Below are positions 14,139 to 23,850 of a stretch of DNA of 64,000 nucleotides, piece by piece. The translations under genes were made by a program, and so were the position numbers. The notes under the pieces are model-generated. The model had not been told where the DNA came from and did not search any database. It saw only the letters and a list, made by a program, of their open reading frames with translations. Each line of letters begins with the position of its first letter. The first letter of the stretch is position 1. The stretch comes from Nitrospira sp. (GTDB lineage Bacteria; Nitrospirota; Nitrospiria; Nitrospirales; Nitrospiraceae): contig JARFXP010000001.1 of the NCBI GenBank assembly GCA_029194675.1, forward strand, positions 682,001 to 746,000, in the 5' to 3' direction.

Positions 14139-16556
14139 TCATTGTACCTTCACCACCGTCACCCCATCGCCTCCCTCGGCTCGATCGCCAGGACGAAAGT
14201 CTGCCACATAAGGCGACTCTTTGAGATATTCGCGCAGGACGGATTTGAGACGACCGGTTCCATGGCCATGAATGATGCGGAGGTACGGGGCGCCAGTGAG
14301 AGTTGCCCGATCCAATGCCACGACGACGTGATCGAGTGCCTCGTCAGCTGCTTGCCCTCGTACGTCCACCACTGTTTGCTCATCCAGTCCCAGCCCATTG
14401 CTCGTCGAAACTCGTCGGGGAATCGTAGCGGTTGACGTGGGAGCTGCTGCCTCTGCAGTCGCTTCATGCGCGAGACCGACGAGGTTCGATACAGCAGCCA
14501 AGATTTCGCCCTCCCCAACCTTGACACGCACACGTTTTTTCCCCTGAGGCATTTCCAACAAACTCCCCGTCATGCCCAAACCGACAATTTCCACCGTATC
14601 GCCGATCCCAAGCTGTTCAAGTGGAATCGGCTTGCCGGTCGGCACAAACTCCTGCCTAGTTTGCGCCTCTAACTCATGCAACCGCTGTTTCGTCTCCTTC
14701 GCCTTGATGAGCTTCTGTTCGCGCTTCAGGGAATCGACCGTGGCTTGAACCTCGGCTCGCGCACGCTGAAATTGTTCGCCGAGTTTCTTCTTGAGCCCTC
14801 GTCGAGCTTCTTGTTCCGCTTCTTGCAGTTGCGCTCGAAGTGCTCGTGCTTCCCGGGCCGCTTGTTCGGCTTCTTCCCTCGCCTGCTGAGCCTTCTCGGT
14901 ATCCTCAATCAGTTGGCGTTGCTTCCGCTGCAAGTCAGCCATCAACTCGTCGAGCCGTTGGCCATCGTGGTGGAGTCGCTTCCGCGCGTCGCTCAATATA
15001 CTTTCGTCCATACCGAGGCGGCCGGCGATCTCCAAGGCGGATGAGCCGCCCGGGATCCCGATGAATAATCGGTAGGTAGGCGCCAACTGCTCCACGTCGA
15101 ATTCCACGCTGGCATTCGCAAAGCCAGAAGTCGTCTGTGCCAGCTCTTTGAGCGCACCGTAATGCGTGGTCGCCACCACTTTCATGTTCAATTCGGCCAG
15201 ACGACAGAGCAGCGCCTCTGCCAGCACCGCCCCTTCTTGCGGATCAGTTGAAGTCACAGGCTCATCAAGGAGCACGAGTGCGCAGGGTGCTGAGGGTGCG
15301 AGCGACCTCTCCATGGAAACGCTCTCGGTAAGGAGTCGGATCATGTAAGTCATGTGAGCCGAAAAGCTCGACAGATCGCGACTCAAGTCCTGTGCATCAC
15401 CGATATCGGCGTAGAGGTCGGTAAAAACTGCCATCTCGGATTCCGAAGCACAGGGAAGATGCAGTCCGCCCCGCACCATGAGCGCAAACAGCCCGACGAT
15501 CTTGAGCGTAACGGTCTTTCCGCCTGTATTCGGCCCGGAGATCACAAGGACGCGGATCGCTTCATCCATGTGAAGGTCGTTCGCGACAACCTGATCTTTC
15601 GCGACGAGCAGCAACGGATGCCGCGCCTGCTTAAGCATGATGCGGCCATCTTTGTTCAAGATGACAGGGTTGCACTTCAGCCGACGACTCATCTCAGCCT
15701 TTGCTCTGATCACATCACATTCGGCCAACGCCTCGATTCCTCGGCCGATGTCCTCCGCTTTGGAGGCTACCAAACCGCTGAGTTCCCGCAAGATGCGATG
15801 CACCTCCCGCTCAATCTCCAGATCCGCCACCTTGATGGAATTGTTCAGTTCGACCAACTCCCGCGGCTCCAGAAAGATGGTTGCCCCGCTGGACGACACA
15901 TCGTGGACGATCCCGGGGATTCTTCCCCGCATGTCCGCCTTCACCGGCACGACGTAGCGTCCTTCTCGCTGGACAAAATACGACTCTTGAAGCACCTCCT
16001 CATAGCGTTTGGAATGGAGTATCTGCTCCAGACGCTGCCGCATCTCCTGTTTCAGCTCCTGAGCCTGGTGAGTCAGACATCGCAGCTCCGGCGAAGCCGT
16101 GTCTTTCATAGAGCCATCCGATTGGATCGCGCCCTCGATAGCCCTCAGGATTCCGCGCAAACTTGTTGTGCTATGAAGCGGAGACAAGACGTGGGCCAGG
16201 GCTTGAGTCTCATCTTTATGAGACTCGGCGTATCGCTCCACCTCTGCCATGAGGGCCAGCACAACCGCACAGTCTCGCAACTCACCGGCCTCAAGCGCTC
16301 CTCCCTTCCTGGATCGAATCAGTTGTTCGCGAATATCGGGAAAGGTGAGGCCCGGCATCGGATCACTCCCCTCCAGTAAACTCACCATCTCGGTCGTCTC
16401 TTGTTGGCGCAGGCGAGCATCCGCCAGGTGGCTCGATAAGGAAAGCGACCGGCATCGAGCAGCTCCGATCGTCGACTGTGCATGTTGTGCGAGAAGCTCC
16501 AACAGCCGAGGCCACTCCAACGCCTGTGCTGCATGTTCAGATAATGTCTCGTTCAC
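14139..16556 (-). CDS. mutS2: Endonuclease MutS2 (MutS family ATPase with Smr domain)
   Basis: 805 residues from the GTG at 16556. An upstream ATG (16586) would make the strong ribosome site AGGAGGGGAGAGGAGG part of the protein, so GTG (VNETLSEHAAQALEW) is preferred. Order: N-terminal MutS core with clamp, ATPase with Walker A GPNTGGKT (about 340-347), Walker B region LVLLDEPVTSTDPQEG, a long charged coiled coil, and a C-terminal Smr nuclease domain (VDVRGQAADEALDHVVVALD; HGHGTGRLKSVLREYL). MutS2 acts on recombination intermediates and, in some bacteria, on collided ribosomes. In place of the usual DExGxGTDPxEG this protein has DEPVTSTDPQEG. It is divergent from gap, with repeat copy 3 between them. 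Confidence 0.95.
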   Translation of the reverse strand: MNETLSEHAAQALEWPRLLELLAQHAQSTIGAARCRSLSLSSHLADARLRQQETTEMVSLLEGSDPMPGLTFPDIREQLIRSRKGGALEAGELRDCAVVLALMAEVERYAESHKDETQALAHVLSPLHSTTSLRGILRAIEGAIQSDGSMKDTASPELRCLTHQAQELKQEMRQRLEQILHSKRYEEVLQESYFVQREGRYVVPVKADMRGRIPGIVHDVSSSGATIFLEPRELVELNNSIKVADLEIEREVHRILRELSGLVASKAEDIGRGIEALAECDVIRAKAEMSRRLKCNPVILNKDGRIMLKQARHPLLLVAKDQVVANDLHMDEAIRVLVISGPNTGGKTVTLKIVGLFALMVRGGLHLPCASESEMAVFTDLYADIGDAQDLSRDLSSFSAHMTYMIRLLTESVSMERSLAPSAPCALVLLDEPVTSTDPQEGAVLAEALLCRLAELNMKVVATTHYGALKELAQTTSGFANASVEFDVEQLAPTYRLFIGIPGGSSALEIAGRLGMDESILSDARKRLHHDGQRLDELMADLQRKQRQLIEDTEKAQQAREEAEQAAREARALRAQLQEAEQEARRGLKKKLGEQFQRARAEVQATVDSLKREQKLIKAKETKQRLHELEAQTRQEFVPTGKPIPLEQLGIGDTVEIVGLGMTGSLLEMPQGKKRVRVKVGEGEILAAVSNLVGLAHEATAEAAAPTSTATIPRRVSTSNGLGLDEQTVVDVRGQAADEALDHVVVALDRATLTGAPYLRIIHGHGTGRLKSVLREYLKESPYVADFRPGDRAEGGDGVTVVKVQ

Positions 16557-16595
16557 ACAAGCCTCCTCTCCCCTCCTGTACTCCATTTTGGATGC

Positions 16596-16810
16596 TAGCG
16601 CGCATTATTTACGACGGTTCGTCGCGAAATCGCGCAGTCGCCAGGCGAGACAGGCGCGCGGAGCCGCAAGGAAGGGAGGCGTACTTGAAACAGTATGTCG
16701 ACCGACCGAGCGGCGAGCCCGTCTTCCTGGACGCTCTCGAATCGCGTCCAGGGCTATCGTAGCGGCGAATCCGCGATTACAGCAGAAGCGTTCGTGAATA
16801 ATGCGCGCTA
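16596..16810. repeat. 215-bp structured inverted-terminal repeat, copy 3
   Basis: Ends TAGCGCGCATTATTTACGA and TCGTGAATAATGCGCGCTA. The TGAAAC-loop hairpin is at 16680-16697, again offset 84. The second hairpin at 16727-16751 pairs CTGGACGC with GCGTCCAG, a sequence unlike copies 1 and 2 but an equally perfect stem. The third hairpin closes with GTA/TAC instead of GCA/TGC, also with the pairing kept. It lies between the divergent mutS2 and gap genes, 10 bp upstream of the gap promoter. Confidence 0.9.
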
Positions 16811-16820
16811 ACCAAGTGTC

Positions 16821-17928
<1,108 letters not shown>

Positions 17929-18018
17929 TGACCGTGTGGGAAATGATCGGGCAGGTTTCAGACGAATCCATCTCACTCGCTTCATTTCGCAGGTCATAGA
18001 ATACTGGAGGAGCGCCTC

Positions 18019-19218
18019 ATGAATTTGCACAAGAAAACGATCGACGATGTGCAACTTCGTGGCAAACGGGTCATTATCCGCGCCGATTTCAACGTCCCGC
18101 TCGATGAGTCGCTTCAAATTACCGATGACACCCGTATTCGGTCAACCCTGCCGACGATCAATCGCGTCGTCGACGAGGGAGCGAAAGTCATTCTCTGCTC
18201 TCATCTCGGTCGACCCAAGGGGACCTTTCACCCTAAATACAGCCTGGCGCCGGTCGCAAAACGACTGGGACGCCTGCTCGGGAAAGACGTGGTCTTCGCT
18301 CCGGACTGTATAGGGCCGGCCGTCGAGAAACTGGTCTCGAAGATGAAGGACGGCGATGTCCTCTTGCTGGAAAATCTTCGTTTTCATGCCGGCGAGGAAA
18401 AGAATGACGACGCCTTCGCCAAGGCCCTTGCTTCACTGGGCGATGTTTTCATCAATGATGCCTTCGGGGCGGCCCACCGGGCCCATGCGTCGACCGTCGG
18501 CATCACCCACTACATAAAAGATGCGGCTGCAGGCGCACTGCTCAAGAAAGAGATCGAGTATCTCGAAGGTGCCGTCGCCAATCCCGTTCGACCGTTTGCC
18601 GCTGTCTTAGGGGGAGCCAAGGTCTCGGGAAAAATCGGCGTCATTGAAAACCTTGGCAAGAAGGTCGATAAGGTCATCATCGGCGGCGGCATGGCATTTA
18701 CGTTCTTGAAGGCGAAAGGCATGGAGATCGGCAATTCTCTCTGCGAAATGGACATGTTGGATTTTGCCCGAGGGATCGAAGACCATGCCCTCTCACGAGG
18801 GGTCAAATTTTACCTGCCTGTCGATTGCGTGGTGGCGGCCGGCCGAGAGGTGGGCGCCGAAACCAAGATTGTTCCGGTACAGGAAATTCCCAAGGGATGG
18901 TATGCCCTCGATATTGGTCCGGCCTCCGTCAAACTATTCAATGAGGCGGTTCAAAATGCGAAAACCATCCTGTGGAACGGACCGATGGGTGTATTTGAAA
19001 TCGACGCCTATGCGCGAGGCACCTTGGCTATGGCTCATGCAATCGCCGACGCCTACGCGCTCACGATCGTCGGCGGCGGTGAAACGTCACTGGCCGTTCA
19101 TCGGGCCGGTGAATCTGAGAACATCTCGTTCATCTCGACCGGTGGTGGCGCGGCCCTTGAATTACTGGAAGGCAAAACACTTCCTGGTCTCGCAGCGCTG
19201 CCAGACCGCCCAAACTGA
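18019..19218 (+). CDS. pgk: Phosphoglycerate kinase
   Basis: 399 residues, the usual length. CTGGAGGAGCGCCTC precedes the ATG. Family marks: KRVIIRADFNVPLD (substrate loop), HLGRPKG, LLENLRFHAGEEKND, FGAAHRAHAS, the nucleotide-site segment AVLGGAKVSGKIGVIENL, and TIVGGGETSLAV with FISTGGGAALELLEGK near the end. It transfers a phosphate between 1,3-bisphosphoglycerate and ADP in the cytoplasm. It is the second gene of the glycolytic operon and ends 39 bp before tpiA. Confidence 0.97.
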   Translation: MNLHKKTIDDVQLRGKRVIIRADFNVPLDESLQITDDTRIRSTLPTINRVVDEGAKVILCSHLGRPKGTFHPKYSLAPVAKRLGRLLGKDVVFAPDCIGPAVEKLVSKMKDGDVLLLENLRFHAGEEKNDDAFAKALASLGDVFINDAFGAAHRAHASTVGITHYIKDAAAGALLKKEIEYLEGAVANPVRPFAAVLGGAKVSGKIGVIENLGKKVDKVIIGGGMAFTFLKAKGMEIGNSLCEMDMLDFARGIEDHALSRGVKFYLPVDCVVAAGREVGAETKIVPVQEIPKGWYALDIGPASVKLFNEAVQNAKTILWNGPMGVFEIDAYARGTLAMAHAIADAYALTIVGGGETSLAVHRAGESENISFISTGGGAALELLEGKTLPGLAALPDRPN

Positions 19219-19257
19219 TCAAGGTTCCTCAACGAAACCCGAGCTCCTGGAAGTACG

Positions 19258-20040
19258 GTGCGTACAGTCCTGATCGTCGGCAATTGGAAGATGAACAAAA
19301 CCGCGTCTGAAGCGGCAACCTTCGTTCATGAGCTCAGCCAGCACCTACCTGGCACCTCCACGGGCGTTGAGCTTGTCGTCGCCCCCCCTTTTACTGCGCT
19401 GGAATCCGTTCGTATGGCGCTGGGCGCCTCATCGCCGATTCAGCTCGGAGCGCAGGACATGTTCTGGGAGGATCACGGCGCCTATACAGGAGAAGTCTCC
19501 GCACCGATGCTGAAAGATCTCGGTTGTCGCTACGTGATTCTGGGCCATTCGGAACGACGAACCCTTTTTGGTGAGCAGAACGACAGCATCCGCAAGAAAA
19601 TCCTAGCCGCACTCATCCATGGCCTGCGTCCCATTCTCTGTATCGGCGAATCACTCGCCCAGCGCGAAAACGGGACGACCGACAGCGTGCTGACCCAACA
19701 GCTGAAGGAATGCGTCTCCGGTCTTGCCCCTGACGCGATGGCCGCTGTCACCATCGCCTATGAGCCAGTATGGGCCATCGGCACGGGCAAATCGGCGACC
19801 ATCGACCAAGCCGTCGCTGCCCATCGGACGATTCGGCTGTTCCTTACCGCCACGTGGTCTTCCACCGTTGCCGACGCCACCAGGATTCTCTATGGAGGGA
19901 GCGTCACGCCACAGAATATAGAATCGCTGCTTTCTTCAGACCAGATCGACGGCGCACTCATCGGAGGCGCTTGTCTCCAAGTCGAGTCTTTTGCTACAAT
20001 TACGAGGATCGTATCCACTGCACGATCAATCGGAGTCTGA
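19258..20040 (+). CDS. tpiA: Triosephosphate isomerase
   Basis: 260 residues from a GTG start (19258) with only a weak ribosome site (TGGAAG). Start MRTVLIVGNWKMNK carries the catalytic Lys and Asn. The electrophile His is in YVILGHSERR, the catalytic Glu in IAYEPVWAIGTGK, and the phosphate loop is LYGGSVTPQN with GALIGGACLQ. It interconverts dihydroxyacetone phosphate and glyceraldehyde 3-phosphate. It is separated from secG by six bases. Confidence 0.97.
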   Translation: MRTVLIVGNWKMNKTASEAATFVHELSQHLPGTSTGVELVVAPPFTALESVRMALGASSPIQLGAQDMFWEDHGAYTGEVSAPMLKDLGCRYVILGHSERRTLFGEQNDSIRKKILAALIHGLRPILCIGESLAQRENGTTDSVLTQQLKECVSGLAPDAMAAVTIAYEPVWAIGTGKSATIDQAVAAHRTIRLFLTATWSSTVADATRILYGGSVTPQNIESLLSSDQIDGALIGGACLQVESFATITRIVSTARSIGV

Positions 20041-20046
20041 GATCTC

Positions 20047-20403
20047 ATGCTGTATACGCTGATTGTTATTGTCCATGTCTTTATCTGCTTTCTGATGATC
20101 GGGGCGATTCTTCTCCAATCAGGGAAGGGAGCGGAGATCGGCGCCGCGTTCGGCGGTTCCAGTCAGACGGTGTTCGGAAGCCGTGGTCCCGCCAATTTTT
20201 TGAGCAAGCTGACGGTCATTGTGGCGGCGGTGTTCATGGCGACGTCGCTCAGTCTGGCGATTTTAGCCAAGCAACGAAACTTCTCTTCGACCGTCATCGA
20301 TATGCAGCCCAAGAGCGCTCCAACAGCTCCCCCGACTGCCCCACCCGCTCAATCTTCAGGGGATTCGCATCCTTCGGGAGAGACTCCCGCAGCCGGACAC
20401 TGA
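20047..20403 (+). CDS. secG: Protein translocase subunit SecG
   Basis: 118 residues. Two hydrophobic helices (LYTLIVIVHVFICFLMIGAI and LTVIVAAVFMATSLSLAIL) flank the SecG loop with GKGAEIGAAFGGSSQTVFGS. A Pro/Ala/Ser-rich tail of about 40 residues follows. SecG assists SecYE in the inner membrane. The tpiA-secG order is common in bacteria and supports the call. Confidence 0.93.
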   Translation: MLYTLIVIVHVFICFLMIGAILLQSGKGAEIGAAFGGSSQTVFGSRGPANFLSKLTVIVAAVFMATSLSLAILAKQRNFSSTVIDMQPKSAPTAPPTAPPAQSSGDSHPSGETPAAGH

Positions 20404-20499
20404 TCTGTTCATCGTCAGATCGACGCCTGCCGTTCGTCGTCCGAAAGACAGTCCCGGTTCGGTTCCACTCGATTGATGGTAAACGGTCTGCAGCGGGGT

Positions 20500-21414
20500 T
20501 TAGATACGAGTTAGCCACGACTCATGTGCGACGTCTTCCCCGCGTACGATCGAAAAGAAGGCGTCTTGGAGGGCGCGTGTAATCGGCCCAGGCGTACCAT
20601 TTCCGATTCGCCGGTTGTCGATTTCTCGGACCGGGGTCAATTCAGCAGCCGTTCCTGTCACGAATACTTCATCGGCAATGTACATTTCATCGCGCGTGAA
20701 TCGCTCCTCCGCCACGGCGATTTTTCTTTCTTGAGCCAATTGGATGACAGAGTTTCGCGTAATCCCTTCAAGCACCGACGTCAAGGGCGTCGTTTTCAAG
20801 GCCCCACGCCGCACGATGAACACATTCTCTCCCGTTCCCTCGGCAACATAGCCTTCGGGATCGAGAAGAATCGCCTCGTCATATCCATCGGCCTTCGCCT
20901 GCTGTTTGGCCATGATGGAGTTCACATAGTACCCGGATATTTTTCCTCTGGTCATGGACACATTCACGTGGTGCCTCGTAAAAGACGAGACGCAGGCGCG
21001 CATCCCATTGGCCAATGCATCGTCCCCCAAATAGGCGCCCCACTTCCAAGCAGCGATGGCTACCCGAATCGGATTGTCTCCTGGATAGACGCCCATCGCC
21101 CCATACCCGATGTAGACTAACGGGCGAATGTAACAGGCATCGAGCCGATTGGCACGAACGGTCTCGATGATGGCCTCCGTGATCTGCTTCTTGTCATACG
21201 GCATGGTCATCATGCCGATATGAGTCGAATCAAACAGGCGATCGACATGTTCACGAAGCCGGAAGATGGCGGAGCCTGACTTACCCTTGTAGCACCGAAG
21301 ACCTTCAAACGCCGCAAGGCCATAGTGTAGCGAATGGGTGAGAACATGGACGTTGGCCTCTCTCCACTCCACCAATTTCCCATCCATCCAGATTTTTTCG
21401 ACCGGTTCCAACAT
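20500..21414 (-). CDS. ilvE: Branched-chain amino acid aminotransferase
   Basis: 304 residues from ATG 21414 (TTGGAG nine bases upstream); an upstream in-frame ATG at 21459 would add 15 residues that lie in the leader. Fold-type IV PLP enzyme: KIWMDGKLVEWREANVHVLT, then HYGLAAFEGLRCY, an IRPLVYIGYG segment, the PLP Lys region GYYVNSIMAKQQAKADGYDE, LLDPEGYVAEGTGENVF and VFVTGTAAELTPV. It performs the last step of valine, leucine and isoleucine synthesis. It is convergent with secG and has its own promoter at 21471-21499. Confidence 0.94.
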   Translation of the reverse strand: MLEPVEKIWMDGKLVEWREANVHVLTHSLHYGLAAFEGLRCYKGKSGSAIFRLREHVDRLFDSTHIGMMTMPYDKKQITEAIIETVRANRLDACYIRPLVYIGYGAMGVYPGDNPIRVAIAAWKWGAYLGDDALANGMRACVSSFTRHHVNVSMTRGKISGYYVNSIMAKQQAKADGYDEAILLDPEGYVAEGTGENVFIVRRGALKTTPLTSVLEGITRNSVIQLAQERKIAVAEERFTRDEMYIADEVFVTGTAAELTPVREIDNRRIGNGTPGPITRALQDAFFSIVRGEDVAHESWLTRI

Positions 21415-21470
21415 TGAGAGCAATCTCCAATAAAGGGATAGTAACCGTTCCGCCCCCATGGGCGTGAGGG

Positions 21471-21499
21471 ACTATAGCGTGAGGTCGAACGTGGGTCAA
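21471..21499 (-). promoter_or_regulatory. Sigma-70-type promoter of ilvE
   Basis: On the minus strand TTGACC, 17-bp spacer, TATAGT, about 55 bp before the ilvE start. Confidence 0.65.
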
Positions 21500-21549
21500 G
21501 CAAACAGGCAGCGGCTGACTCGGAATCTACTCGACCGATGATATGAGAC

Positions 21550-21894
21550 CTACGAGGAAGCGCAATAGGCGCGCAGGCGGGAACTCAGGAACGTTCCGAC
21601 TCGTTCTTCTTCCGCTGGACTCATGGTCAGGACTTTGACACCAAACAACAGACCTCGCACCCATCGGACCACGACGCGCTGAATTTCGACCGGCTCATCT
21701 TTGTCGGGAAGGGTGAGCCGGACAACCAACCCCATCCCAGGAACCACTTGATGGTCTCCCAAAACCCGGAACCCGTTACGACAGAGGTTCATCACCGTTC
21801 CCTTCCCGAGAAAATCTCCGCCCAGGTAGTACACCTCACAGCGAACGGGAATCCGATGATAGGTACGGATCACAAACTTGCTAGCGTGAAACAT
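21550..21894 (-). CDS. PilZ-domain protein (candidate c-di-GMP receptor)
   Basis: 114 residues, essentially a lone PilZ domain. The N-terminal arginine motif appears as RTYHRIPVRCEVYYLGGDF, and the second motif as MNLCRNGFRVLG, where the family has D/NxSxxG and here Cys replaces Ser. Later strands are VRLTLPDKDEPVEIQRVVVRW and LFGVKVLTMSPAEEERV. Such proteins bind c-di-GMP and regulate motility, pili or polysaccharide. Binding is plausible but the altered Ser needs testing. No partner gene adjoins it. Confidence 0.85.
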   Translation of the reverse strand: MFHASKFVIRTYHRIPVRCEVYYLGGDFLGKGTVMNLCRNGFRVLGDHQVVPGMGLVVRLTLPDKDEPVEIQRVVVRWVRGLLFGVKVLTMSPAEEERVGTFLSSRLRAYCASS

Positions 21895-22045
21895 GTGCTC
21901 GTTGCCATCTCCCGCTTGGTATCATGAAATTGGAATGTGGCATCGCAATGATGACGCCAAGCATACGTGTCAGGACGACCTTCCTCATAGCCTTCTAAAG
22001 AGGGGCTTATGGGTGGTCAATGAGCTCTCATCGCTCCTCGTTCGC

Positions 22046-22074
22046 TTGACACCTCTCATATCTCCATGTTAAAT
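22046..22074 (+). promoter_or_regulatory. Sigma-70-type promoter of rplU-rpmA
   Basis: TTGACA (22046-22051), 17-bp spacer, TTAAAT (22069-22074). Transcription from here would begin near 22081, which excludes the longer rplU frame starting at 22066 and favours ATG 22105. Confidence 0.65.
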
Positions 22075-22104
22075 GAACCGTTCCTCAAGTTCGGAGAATG
22101 GATT

Positions 22105-22419
22105 ATGTACGCGATCGTTGAAACAGGTGGTAAACAATATCGAGCTGAAACCGGCACGACGATTCAGGTCGAGCGGCTGCCGGGAGACGTCGGAGCCCAG
22201 ATTGAACTCAGCAAGGTCCGTCTCGTACATGGCGATGCCGGTATTCTGATTGGACAGCCCCTCGTTAACGGAGCCAAAGTCACGGCTGAAATCGTGCGAC
22301 AAGGGCGGACCCGATCGATTACCGTGTTTAAGAAGAAGCGTCGCAAGAACTATCGCCGGACTCGTGGACACCGACAAGGATTCACCCAGCTGTTGATCAG
22401 GAATATTGCGACAGCCTGA
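22105..22419 (+). CDS. rplU: 50S ribosomal protein L21
   Basis: 104 residues. GGAGAATGGATT precedes ATG 22105. Sequence [20 protein letters not shown] begins as L21 does, and [20 protein letters not shown] near the end is the basic rRNA-binding tail. A large-subunit component, co-transcribed with rpmA 20 bp downstream as in most bacteria. Confidence 0.97.
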   Translation: MYAIVETGGKQYRAETGTTIQVERLPGDVGAQIELSKVRLVHGDAGILIGQPLVNGAKVTAEIVRQGRTRSITVFKKKRRKNYRRTRGHRQGFTQLLIRNIATA

Positions 22420-22439
22420 AGTCACAGGAAGGGTATACC

Positions 22440-22703
22440 ATGGCAACAAACAAAGGCGGCGGATCATCACGTAACGGCCGTGACAGCAATCCTCAATATT
22501 TGGGCGTGAAGGCCTATGGTGGTCAGACCGTGACGGCCGGCAGCATTATCGTCCGCCAGCGCGGCACCAAGTTTTTTCCAGGATTCAACGTGGATCTTGG
22601 AAGAGACCATACCCTATTTTCCAGAATAAGCGGTGTGGTGAAGTTTGAAGGTGGACGCGACAGACGAAAAGTCAGCGTATACCCTGTTCCGACCAAACCC
22701 TGA
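22440..22703 (+). CDS. rpmA: 50S ribosomal protein L27
   Basis: 87 residues. [20 protein letters not shown] followed by [20 protein letters not shown] and [20 protein letters not shown] are the L27 signatures; the flexible N terminus reaches the peptidyl transferase centre. AGGAAGGGTATACC precedes the ATG. It has the short N terminus without the cleaved extension seen in Firmicutes. Confidence 0.97.
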   Translation: MATNKGGGSSRNGRDSNPQYLGVKAYGGQTVTAGSIIVRQRGTKFFPGFNVDLGRDHTLFSRISGVVKFEGGRDRRKVSVYPVPTKP

Positions 22704-22824
22704 TCCTCTTTTCTACTCTCTCCGTTACAACCAAGCTGGATATGTTCTCTCTCCCCCTCGGATCACGGTCGGGTATACTTTCTCGTCGTCATGACTGACT
22801 CATCTGCGATGACGCTGACAACTT

Positions 22825-23850
22825 ATGTTCGTCGATGAGGTGCACATCACAGTACGAGCCGGTCGTGGCGGAAACGGCATCTGCAGTTTCCGGAGGGAGA
22901 TGTTTGTTCCACGTGGAGGCCCGGACGGCGGGGATGGAGGCGACGGTGGCGACATCGTCATGACCGCATCTCATCGACTGACCACCCTGCTCGACCTCCG
23001 CTACCAGAACCATTATGAGGCTCAAGACGGGCGCGCCGGCGGGGGTTCCAATTGTACGGGCCGTTCCGGAGAAGATCTGGCCATCGCCGTTCCTGTCGGC
23101 ACCATCGTCTATGATGACCAGACGAAAGAAATACTTGCGGATTTCATCGAGGATGCTCAAACGGCCGTCATCGCCCAAGGAGGGCGAGGCGGAAAAGGCA
23201 ACAGCAACTTTGCCACCTCCGTCAACCGAGTGCCGACGAAGTGCACCCCGGGCACTCCAGGTGAAGAACGATCATTGCGACTTGAACTGAAACTCCTCGC
23301 CGACGTCGGGCTGGTCGGTTTTCCTAATGCCGGCAAGTCGACGCTCATTGCAGCTGTATCAGCGGCCCGCCCCAAGATCGCCGACTATCCCTTCACCACT
23401 CTGACCCCCAATCTCGGCGTGGTTCGGTGGGGATCCGATCGAAGCTTTGTCATGGCCGATATTCCGGGCCTGATCGAGGGTGCCCACGAAGGCAGAGGCT
23501 TGGGCGTGCAGTTTCTCCGCCATATCGAACGCACCGCATTCTTGCTCCACCTGATCGATGTCTCAGAATGGACCCCTGACGATCCAGTGGTGAGTTTTAA
23601 GACCTTACGGCAGGAACTTGCAGCCTATGACGGGGAGCTCACCAAGCGCCCATTCGCCGTTGTCCCGACCAAGATCGACATAATCGGCACGAGCGACCGG
23701 CTTGCCCAGCTGCGGTCCTATTGTCGCCTCAACGACTATCCCTGCTTGCCGATTTCCGCCGCCACGAACAAGGGGCTTGATGACTTGGTCACCTACGTCG
23801 GGAAACAGGTAGAGCGTTTACGAAAGACGCCATGCGAGACAAGCTCTTAG
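22825..23850 (+). CDS. obgE: GTPase ObgE/CgtA
   Basis: 341 residues. The glycine-rich Obg fold (MFVDEVHITVRAGRGGNGIC; GGPDGGDGGDGGD; FATSVNRVPTKCTPG) precedes a GTPase domain with G1 GFPNAGKST, G3 DIPGLIEGAHEGRG and G4 PTKID. It ends soon after the GTPase domain. It is a ribosome-assembly GTPase. The ribosome site is weak. Its 3' end overlaps proB by 19 bases, so translation is probably coupled; rplU-rpmA-obgE is a common arrangement. Confidence 0.96.
   Translation: MFVDEVHITVRAGRGGNGICSFRREMFVPRGGPDGGDGGDGGDIVMTASHRLTTLLDLRYQNHYEAQDGRAGGGSNCTGRSGEDLAIAVPVGTIVYDDQTKEILADFIEDAQTAVIAQGGRGGKGNSNFATSVNRVPTKCTPGTPGEERSLRLELKLLADVGLVGFPNAGKSTLIAAVSAARPKIADYPFTTLTPNLGVVRWGSDRSFVMADIPGLIEGAHEGRGLGVQFLRHIERTAFLLHLIDVSEWTPDDPVVSFKTLRQELAAYDGELTKRPFAVVPTKIDIIGTSDRLAQLRSYCRLNDYPCLPISAATNKGLDDLVTYVGKQVERLRKTPCETSS

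Noticed and set aside
15354..16379. 341-codon plus-strand frame
   Set aside because: Antisense to mutS2.
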